From positions 1 to 34,860 of the forward strand of contig CANQUZ010000004.1 in NCBI GenBank assembly GCA_947627165.1: a stretch of 34,860 nt of DNA, given 5' to 3'. The translations under genes and the position numbers were made by a program. Positions 28,090 through 34,860 of the stretch are shown in pieces (within the stretch, counting starts at the first letter, position 1; each line of letters begins with the position of its first letter). Below the pieces are notes generated by a model, which did no database searches, was not told the DNA's origin, and worked only from the letters and a program-made list of their open reading frames with translations. The DNA is from an uncultured Roseburia sp. Its GTDB lineage: Bacteria > Bacillota > Clostridia > Lachnospirales > Lachnospiraceae.

Positions 28090-28320
28090 GCTGAGCGGTA
28101 CCTCCCCCGGATCGATCTATTTCGGAACATCAACGAGACGGAGGAATACCCGGATTACTCTGTGGCATATGTGGCGGGTGCGCTCACGCAGACGCTGATC
28201 CACTGGTTTCAGCGTGGGTTTGAGCCGGAAATATCCACGGTCAGCAGAATTACAGAGGACATCATCAGCGGCAGGGTGTATCAGGAGGCTAACGGTTTCA
28301 ATTTCGACGGCAGAAAGTGA
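28090..28320 (+). pseudogene. C-terminal remnant resembling a TetR/AcrR-family regulator
   Basis: Open frame without start codon: AERYLPRIDLFRNINETEEYPDYSVAYVAGALTQTLIHWFQRGFEPEISTVSRITEDIISGRVYQEANGFNFDGRK*; the YVAGALTQTLIHWFQRGFE segment resembles TetR C-terminal helices. Confidence 0.45.
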
Positions 28321-28436
28321 ATTATGAAAATATTCCACTTTTTTATAAATCTGTAACCTGTTTTTGCGGCTGGGTGCGTGCTAACATGAAAGCATCAGGA
28401 AACAACGTTTTAATCAATGAAAAGGGAGGAAGAACG

Positions 28437-29813
28437 ATGAAAAGAAAAATGGTTTCAGTCATGTTGGCAACAGCTATGTTAGTGACAATGTTGGCCGGGT
28501 GCGGAAGCGGAGACGGCGGAGCGGCAGGCAGTGCCGGCGGCAGCACTGCAGGAGATGCTGCCGGAAACGGAGACACTAGCGGAAGTACGGACGGAAACGG
28601 CGTTTCAGACGGTGAGCAGATTACCTTAAAGCTGTTTTCCAATCTGCCGGATCGGAAGAACGGGCAGGGGCTTGTGGAGCAGACGATCATCGATGAGTAT
28701 ATGGTGGAAAATCCAAATGTGACGATTGAGGTCGAAGCGCTGGACGAGGAGGCCTATAAAACAAAATTTAAGGCATATTCCATGTATGGGATGCCGGATG
28801 TGGTAAGTATTTGGGGGCAGCCGGCTTTTTTGGATGAGGTGGTGGCCGCAAATGTTCTGGCAGAGCTGAATGCGGAGGATTATACCGATTATAAATTTGT
28901 GGAGGGCTCTCTGGACGGGTTTACATATGACGGAAAGCTCTATGGCCTTCCGAGAAATACAGATATTGCCGTGTTTTATTATAATCAAAAGATGTTTGAC
29001 GATAATGGATGGACGATTCCTGAGACGTATGACGATCTTCTCGCATTGGCAGACGAGATCAATGCGGTGGGGATTACTCCCGTAGCGATGGATGGCGGAG
29101 ACGGTTGGCCGTTGGCTGTATATCTTTCCGATCTGCTTTATCAGATCGTGGGAAACGATTATGCTGATATTGTAAGCGATGCATTCGCGGATTCTGATTT
29201 CTCTGCTCCGGAAATAACAGAGGCGGTAGAACTGCTGAAACAGGCAGCGGATGCAAAATTGTTCCAGAACGGATATGATTCGCAGGACTACGGGACAGCC
29301 ATGAATCTGTTTACAAACGGACAGGCGGCGATGTTTTATATGGGAAGCTGGGAGACTTCCATGGCGACAAATGAAGATATTCCGGAGGACATCCGGGAGA
29401 ATATCCGCGTTTTCACCATGCCGGCAGTGGAGGGCGGCAAAGCGGCATCCACGGATATTGCGGCCTGGAACGGCGGCGGATATGCCGTATCAGCGAACTC
29501 TGAGGTTCAAGGGGAAGCGGTTAAATTCCTGAATTATATGTATCAGCCGGATAAACTTTCAAAGTACGGATGGGAAAACGGTGTAGGGCTTTCTGCGCAG
29601 GATCAGGGGGATTACCTAACGGGCAGCGAGACAGAACTGCAAAAGCAGATCATCGACATTTTAAATGCTTCTACAAGTCTTTCCGGAACACCGATCAATG
29701 ACTGCGGTCCGTCTACATTTAAGGCCACGATTGAAAGTGCGATACAGAATGTCTCGAACGGGACGACAACGGTTGATGATTTTCTTTCCATAATCGGCAC
29801 ATCGTGCCAGTAG
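28437..29813 (+). CDS. Extracellular carbohydrate-binding lipoprotein of an ABC transporter (family 1)
   Basis: MKRKMVSVMLATAMLVTMLAGCGSG lipobox; mature SBP features (PDVVSIWGQPAFLDEVVAANVLAELN, GLPRNTDIAVFYYNQKMFDDNGWTIPETYDDLLALADEI). ATG 28437 has GGGAGGA upstream. Confidence 0.92.
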   Translation: MKRKMVSVMLATAMLVTMLAGCGSGDGGAAGSAGGSTAGDAAGNGDTSGSTDGNGVSDGEQITLKLFSNLPDRKNGQGLVEQTIIDEYMVENPNVTIEVEALDEEAYKTKFKAYSMYGMPDVVSIWGQPAFLDEVVAANVLAELNAEDYTDYKFVEGSLDGFTYDGKLYGLPRNTDIAVFYYNQKMFDDNGWTIPETYDDLLALADEINAVGITPVAMDGGDGWPLAVYLSDLLYQIVGNDYADIVSDAFADSDFSAPEITEAVELLKQAADAKLFQNGYDSQDYGTAMNLFTNGQAAMFYMGSWETSMATNEDIPEDIRENIRVFTMPAVEGGKAASTDIAAWNGGGYAVSANSEVQGEAVKFLNYMYQPDKLSKYGWENGVGLSAQDQGDYLTGSETELQKQIIDILNASTSLSGTPINDCGPSTFKATIESAIQNVSNGTTTVDDFLSIIGTSCQ

Positions 29814-29846
29814 AATGAAATGCAGCGTTGTGTCTGCCGGTATGAT

Positions 29847-29890
29847 GGGCTGCCGCATGAGATGGCCATCGGGGAATCCTGCGGCAGCCC
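29847..29890 (+). repeat. Stable hairpin between SBP and permease genes
   Basis: GGGCTGCCGCA (29847-29857) / TGCGGCAGCCC (29880-29890), perfect 11 bp; loop contains palindrome GATGGCCATC; no T tract. Confidence 0.75.
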
Positions 29891-29941
29891 TGCTATATTT
29901 ATGAAAAAGAAACTTATTTTTCCCATGAAAGGAGCAGCCGC

Positions 29942-30865
29942 ATGAAAAAGTTGTATAGCAATAAACTCGTGATATTGAGTTTGGTGCTGCCGGGAGTGTT
30001 ATTGTTTGTCTTTGCGATCCTTGCGCCCATCTGTCTGAGCGTATATTATGGATTTACAGATTATTCCGGCATGGGTTCTTATCAGATGATCGGATTTGAA
30101 AATTACAGGAACTTATTCACGGACAAAACGTTTGGAATCGCGCTTAGAAATTCTTTGCTCCTGGCAGTCGGATTTATCTGCATTCAGCACCCGCTGGCAC
30201 TGATCACGGCTGCGGTATTGGATAAGCTGGGCGGGCGGGGTGAAAATTTTTTCCGCTGCGTTTATTTTATACCGAACGTGATCTCGGTGGCGGTGATCGC
30301 TTATTTGTGGAAATTTATCTATAATCCGGATTTTGGCCTGTTAAATAATATTCTCAAGGCGTTTGGCGGAAGAGGGGATACAAACTGGTTTGATTCTAAA
30401 ACAGCCATATGGGCGGTTTTGATCGTTCTGATCTGGCATGGTTTTGGCTGGGGGATGTTGATTTATTACACTGGCATTAAAAATATTGATCCCGTATTGT
30501 ATGAAGCGGCTACCATTGACGGAGCAAATCAGATTACAACCTTTTTAAAAATCACGCTGCCGCTGATGAAGCCGGTGATCCAGGTGAATGTGACGATGGC
30601 TGTTATTTCAGCGTTGAAACAAATGGAAACGGTGTATCTGCTTACGAACGGAGGACCCGGAAACAGTACGCAGTTCACAGCAAATTATTTGTATCAGCAG
30701 GCATTCAAAGCGTTTCGATACGGTTATGGAAATGCAATCGGCGTAGTATTTATTATAATCTGCCTCGCGGTGACAGTCGGATTGAATAAAGTTTTTGAAG
30801 AACCGGAGGAAAGGAAGCTAAAAAAGCGGAAGCGGATCAGAGCAAAGGCAAAGGGGGTGTCATAA
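29942..30865 (+). CDS. Carbohydrate ABC transporter permease (MalF/UgpA-like)
   Basis: 307 aa multi-TM; EAATIDGANQITTFLKITLPLMKPV EAA loop. Confidence 0.92.
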   Translation: MKKLYSNKLVILSLVLPGVLLFVFAILAPICLSVYYGFTDYSGMGSYQMIGFENYRNLFTDKTFGIALRNSLLLAVGFICIQHPLALITAAVLDKLGGRGENFFRCVYFIPNVISVAVIAYLWKFIYNPDFGLLNNILKAFGGRGDTNWFDSKTAIWAVLIVLIWHGFGWGMLIYYTGIKNIDPVLYEAATIDGANQITTFLKITLPLMKPVIQVNVTMAVISALKQMETVYLLTNGGPGNSTQFTANYLYQQAFKAFRYGYGNAIGVVFIIICLAVTVGLNKVFEEPEERKLKKRKRIRAKAKGVS

Positions 30866-31711
30866 ATGGAGCAGGCAGAGAAAAAGAAAAGCGGAATGAC
30901 AAAAGGAATCTTGTGGATTGTTTTATTGATGGTAGCCGTGATACAGATCTTCCCGCTGGTCTGGCTGGTTGACTTTTCTCTGGCCAGCAGTAACGAGCTT
31001 TTCACAAGCGGTCTGCTGATTATCCCGAAAACGATACAGTGGGGGAATTATGTCAAGGCTTTTGTAGACGGACATTTTCTGTTATACTTAAAAAATAGTA
31101 TCCTAATCAACGGGCTTGCAGTCATTCTGGTGGTCATCATCTCTATTATGGCGGCGTTTGCATGCTATAGAATGAGATGGAAGCTGAGCGGATTTGTAAA
31201 AATGCTGTTGCTGATGGGATTGATGATTCCCATTCATGCGACGCTGCTGCCGAATTATAAGATATACAGTATGCTGGGATTGACAGATACGATCTGGGCG
31301 TTGTTGCTTCCATATGTGGCGTTTTCGCTTCCGCAGGCGTTGTTTTTAATGACCAGCTTTATGGAGTCGATCCCTGTAGAGTTGGAGGAAGCGGCAGTTA
31401 TGGATGGATGCGGCATTTACAGGATCATCTTTCAGATTATCACGCCGATGCTCAAATCGTCTATCGCTACCGTGGCAATCATGACGTTTCTGAATAATTG
31501 GAATGAGTTTATGATGGCCAGCACATATTTAAATTCGCCGAAATGGAAGACGCTTCCGTTTTCCGTGTTGGAGTTTACGGGACAATATTCTTCCAACTAT
31601 GCGGTACAATTTGCTGTGATGGCGCTGACTGCCGCACCGGCGGTTCTTGTATATATTCTTTTAAACAAGCATATTACGAAAGGTGTCGCTATGGGAGCGG
31701 TAAAGGGCTAG
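30866..31711 (+). CDS. Carbohydrate ABC transporter permease (MalG/UgpE-like)
   Basis: 281 aa multi-TM; ELEEAAVMDGCGIYRIIFQIITPMLKSSIATVAIMTFLNNWNEFMMA EAA loop. Confidence 0.92.
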   Translation: MEQAEKKKSGMTKGILWIVLLMVAVIQIFPLVWLVDFSLASSNELFTSGLLIIPKTIQWGNYVKAFVDGHFLLYLKNSILINGLAVILVVIISIMAAFACYRMRWKLSGFVKMLLLMGLMIPIHATLLPNYKIYSMLGLTDTIWALLLPYVAFSLPQALFLMTSFMESIPVELEEAAVMDGCGIYRIIFQIITPMLKSSIATVAIMTFLNNWNEFMMASTYLNSPKWKTLPFSVLEFTGQYSSNYAVQFAVMALTAAPAVLVYILLNKHITKGVAMGAVKG

Positions 31712-31714
31712 GCA

Positions 31715-33532
31715 ATGGTGGGAGAACACAGGCATATCAAAAAAGTAAACAGGTGGATCAGCGGATTGAGCATAAAGAAAAAGCTTATATTCTATGGATA
31801 TATGATCATTTCCCCTGTCTTGTTTTTGATATGCCTTGTTCTTCTTTTTCATAATTACGATAAAGACGTGGCGAGCAGACTGGAGAATGATCTGGCAAGT
31901 GTGGCTTCCCTGACGGAAAGTATCGACGTCCTGCAGGCGGATATTGAGGATTTTTCAACATACCTGTGCATCAATAACGAAATTCTCAATCTGTTAAAGG
32001 AGGATGATCCACAGAACCTCAACGGAAATGCAAGGCTTTGGCTGGAAATGGCCCCGATGCAGATTGTCCAGGACATGATTTCTCTGAAAGGGTATATTAA
32101 AACGATTGCGATTTATCCGGAAAACGATCTTCGGCCTTATCTGCGCTGTATGGATGAGAGTGCCTATGTGTCAGATTTAGATCAGGTGCATCAGTCGGGT
32201 ATTTATCAGCGGGCACTTGCGAGCGATAATGGAATGATCTGGCAATATGTTCCGAAAGGGAAAGGAGATATCTATGAGACGAACCGCAGTGATAAGGTGG
32301 TACTGTGCAGGAGGATTTTTGATCTGACGAAAAAAAGCACGCTGGGATATGTCGTGATCGGCGCGGATCAGAATCGCTTCACTGAGATGTGCCGGACGAT
32401 CGTGCAGAAAGAAGAGGGGGTACTGGTTTTAGGCAAGGACGCTAACGAATTGTGCCGGGTCGGGGATGTCGATGAGGAAGTGGAGGCGTATTTAAAAGGA
32501 GACGATTTTATCAGGCAGGATTATAAAGCGCGAAAAACGCATTTTACATATGGAGATTATGAAGTGGTCTGCGGTCAGCTGGACGGCGGTTCCAGCATTG
32601 TATGTAAGATTGTTCCCAGATACAGCCTGCAAACGAATATGCTGGACATCGCCCATATGCCGATCGTTCTGCTGATCGGTATGCTGCTGGGATTGCTTCC
32701 TCTGCTTGTGGTGATCTCCAATCTTGTCACTGGGCCGATGCAGGAATTGAGCGAGGCGATCAATAAGGTATCGGAAGGAGATTTTGGGCAGCAAGTCGAG
32801 GTGAAGACCAATGACGAAGTGGGAGAAGTGGCAAGATGCTTTAACCGCATGGTAGAGGATATCCGTAGGTTGATCGATGAGAATTATGTGATCACGATCC
32901 GGGAAAAAGAGAGTGAGCTGCTGGCGCTGCAGGCTCAGATCAACCCGCATTTTCTGTACAATACGCTGGATTCGCTGTACTGGCAGGCGATGAACGTGGG
33001 AAATGAGGAAATTGCGGAAACGATCCTCGCACTGTCACAGCTGTTCCGCCTAGTGTTAAATCAAGGGGAAAAGGAAGTGACTGTGGGGCAGGAGATCGAG
33101 CTGGTATCGCGTTATCTCCAGATTCAAAAGGTGCGTTTTGAAAAGAGGCTGAATTATGAGATTTCGGTGGAAGATGCGATTAAAAAAGCGAAAATGCCAA
33201 AGCTGATTCTGCAGCCGTTTGTAGAGAATGCAATCGTACATGGGTTTGAAAACGCTATCGTTCCCTGCAGGTTGACCGTGACCGGGAAGGGGGAAGGTGA
33301 CTTCATCCGGTTTGAGGTCAGAGACACAGGGATTGGTATGCGTCAGGATCAGATCGATGCAATTCTGGAGGCGAAGGAGGAACAGTATGCCAAACAGCGC
33401 ATTGGCAGATATGCCATTAAAAATATTAAGGAACGTCTGCAGATCACCTATAAGGGCAATTTTGAACTGAAAATTTTAAGCCAGGTAGGGCATGGAACGA
33501 CCGTGATTTTATCAATTCCGTATGAGAGGTGA
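31715..33532 (+). CDS. YesM-type sensor histidine kinase (HAMP and His_kinase domains)
   Basis: 605 aa; two TM segments, HAMP-like region, LQAQINPHFLYNTLDSLYWQAM, QPFVENAIVHGFE, GIGMR. Confidence 0.93.
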   Translation: MVGEHRHIKKVNRWISGLSIKKKLIFYGYMIISPVLFLICLVLLFHNYDKDVASRLENDLASVASLTESIDVLQADIEDFSTYLCINNEILNLLKEDDPQNLNGNARLWLEMAPMQIVQDMISLKGYIKTIAIYPENDLRPYLRCMDESAYVSDLDQVHQSGIYQRALASDNGMIWQYVPKGKGDIYETNRSDKVVLCRRIFDLTKKSTLGYVVIGADQNRFTEMCRTIVQKEEGVLVLGKDANELCRVGDVDEEVEAYLKGDDFIRQDYKARKTHFTYGDYEVVCGQLDGGSSIVCKIVPRYSLQTNMLDIAHMPIVLLIGMLLGLLPLLVVISNLVTGPMQELSEAINKVSEGDFGQQVEVKTNDEVGEVARCFNRMVEDIRRLIDENYVITIREKESELLALQAQINPHFLYNTLDSLYWQAMNVGNEEIAETILALSQLFRLVLNQGEKEVTVGQEIELVSRYLQIQKVRFEKRLNYEISVEDAIKKAKMPKLILQPFVENAIVHGFENAIVPCRLTVTGKGEGDFIRFEVRDTGIGMRQDQIDAILEAKEEQYAKQRIGRYAIKNIKERLQITYKGNFELKILSQVGHGTTVILSIPYER

Positions 33533-33537
33533 GAGGG

Positions 33538-34275
33538 ATGCCAGTCAGGCTGTTAGTGGCGGATGATGAAGACATTATCCGGAATGGAACCATAAAATAT
33601 ATTCAGCTTCATTCGGATCGGTTTGATAAGATTTATGAAGCGCAGAACGGACAGGAGGCGATTGACTGTATTTTACAGTATCAGCCGGATATTGTTTTGC
33701 TGGATGTGCAGATGCCGTTGAAAAGCGGAATGGACGTGATGCGGGAAGCGAACAGGGCGGGGCTTCATCCGGTGACGGTTATTCTGAGCGGGTACGACGA
33801 ATTTAAATACGCACAGCAGGCGATCAGATTCGGGGCGAAGGAGTATCTGCTCAAACCGGTCAAAGCCTCAGATATTCTGGCTTGCCTAAACCGGCTGGCA
33901 GACGAATTATTCGGAAAGGAAACAACTCTCTCCGACAGCGGAATATCGGAACAGGGGAATCGCCTGGTAAGGGCGGCACAGGAGTTTATTGCGGAGCATT
34001 ATGCGGAAAATCTGACGTTGGGGAGCGTGGCGGATCATATCGGAATTTCCGGAGGATATTTGTCTACGCTATTCATGCAGTGCCTTGGAACCGGTTTTGT
34101 GGATTATCTGAATCTGATTCGGATCGATCGGGCGTGCTGTTATTTGGAACAAAATTATCTAAAAAATTATGAGATCGCGTATAAAGTCGGATTCCGTGAC
34201 GAGAAATATTTTTCCAGGGTATTCAAAAAAATCAAAGGAGTATCGCCAAAAGAATATCGGATGAAGGGGCGATAG
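33538..34275 (+). CDS. YesN-type response regulator with AraC-family HTH
   Basis: Receiver VADDEDIIRNG, DIVLLDVQMPLKSGMDVM, EYLLKPVKASD; AraC HTH LTLGSVADHIGISGGYLSTLF...YKVGFRDEKYFSRVFKKIKGVSPKEYR. ATG 33538 preferred over GTG 33529. Confidence 0.93.
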   Translation: MPVRLLVADDEDIIRNGTIKYIQLHSDRFDKIYEAQNGQEAIDCILQYQPDIVLLDVQMPLKSGMDVMREANRAGLHPVTVILSGYDEFKYAQQAIRFGAKEYLLKPVKASDILACLNRLADELFGKETTLSDSGISEQGNRLVRAAQEFIAEHYAENLTLGSVADHIGISGGYLSTLFMQCLGTGFVDYLNLIRIDRACCYLEQNYLKNYEIAYKVGFRDEKYFSRVFKKIKGVSPKEYRMKGR

Positions 34276-34288
34276 AAGGGAGAGTGGG

Positions 34289-34860
34289 ATGAAACTGCAT
34301 TTGATTACGACAGTTTATAAAAATAACAAAAAAATAACGGCGGAAAAAGATATCAGCTTTTTGCACGATGAGGAGAGAGAAAACGAACTGATCAATATTT
34401 ATCCGCAGGCAGAGTATCAAACGATGGAAGGATTCGGCGGAGCGATCACGGATTCAGCCGGATATGTGTATTCGCTTATGGATGAAAAGCAGAAACAGGA
34501 ATTGATCTCTGGGTATTTTGGGAAAGATGGGATGAAATATGGCATGGTCCGTATTCCCCTGGATAGCTGTGATTTTTCCGTGGAGCAATATGAGGCGGAC
34601 GCTGAGGAAGGGGATGAAAATTTTGAAAACTTTTCTCTGGAGAGAGCAGGAAAATATATTTTTCCGCTGCTGGATGCCGCAGAAAAAGAGCGAGGCGGAA
34701 AGCTGGACATCATGTTATCTCCCTGGAGCCCTCCGGCTTATATGAAAACAAACGGGGAGCGCAGCCATGGGGGAAAGCTCCGTCCGGAATACAGAATGAG
34801 ATGGGCGGAATATATCTGCAGATATATAGAAGCATACCGGGAGCGTGGATACCGCGTGAC
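34289..34860 (+). CDS. Glycoside hydrolase family 30-like (glucosylceramidase/beta-glycosidase), N-terminal part, truncated by window end
   Basis: Frame from ATG 34289 open to the end: MKLHLITTVYKNNKKITAEKDISFL...YQTMEGFGGAITDSAGYVYSLMDEKQKQELISGYFGKDGMKYGMVRIPLDSCDFS...IMLSPWSPPAYMKTNGERSHGGKL. Confidence 0.85.
   Translation, partial: MKLHLITTVYKNNKKITAEKDISFLHDEERENELINIYPQAEYQTMEGFGGAITDSAGYVYSLMDEKQKQELISGYFGKDGMKYGMVRIPLDSCDFSVEQYEADAEEGDENFENFSLERAGKYIFPLLDAAEKERGGKLDIMLSPWSPPAYMKTNGERSHGGKLRPEYRMRWAEYICRYIEAYRERGYRV

Noticed and set aside
1-34860. CRISPR arrays, tRNA/rRNA genes, retrons, complete IS elements, toxin-antitoxin pairs
   Set aside because: No regularly spaced repeats, no tRNA/rRNA-like sequence, no reverse transcriptase or intact transposase, and no convincing TA pair recognised by reading; a tool-based scan would be needed for a firm negative.

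Overview
The window looks like a chromosomal segment of a Firmicutes bacterium (Lachnospiraceae-like by gene content; taxonomy is inference). Positions 1-24.7 kb are mostly conserved housekeeping and biosynthetic genes on the + strand: aroA 3' end, tgt, yajC, a YfhO-family membrane protein, leuB, ilvD, ilvB, serC, serA-type dehydrogenase, a DUF1015 protein, an MscS channel, a cold-shock protein, an M16C peptidase, era, a YqzL-like small ORF, recO, a lipoprotein, glyS and ppdK. Positions ~24.7-28.4 kb form an AT-richer accessory interval. It holds one apparently intact minus-strand DUF3800 gene and at least four gene remnants: a frameshifted/truncated DUF6075-like ORF, a nitroreductase with an internal deletion, an N-terminally truncated Rpn/PD-(D/E)XK transposase-family ORF, and a TetR-like C-terminal fragment. 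It also has a perfect operator-like palindrome and a nested inverted-repeat element. Positions 28.4 kb to the end hold a carbohydrate ABC uptake operon (binding protein and two permeases) with a YesM/YesN-type two-component system and a GH30-like glycosidase cut by the window edge. The best candidates for undescribed biology are the highly structured serA-DUF1015 intergenic region with mutually exclusive pairings, DUF1015 in a serine operon, and the DUF3800 locus with its palindrome. I saw no CRISPR array, tRNA, rRNA or intact transposase. All family calls come from recognising motifs by eye; no database search was run.
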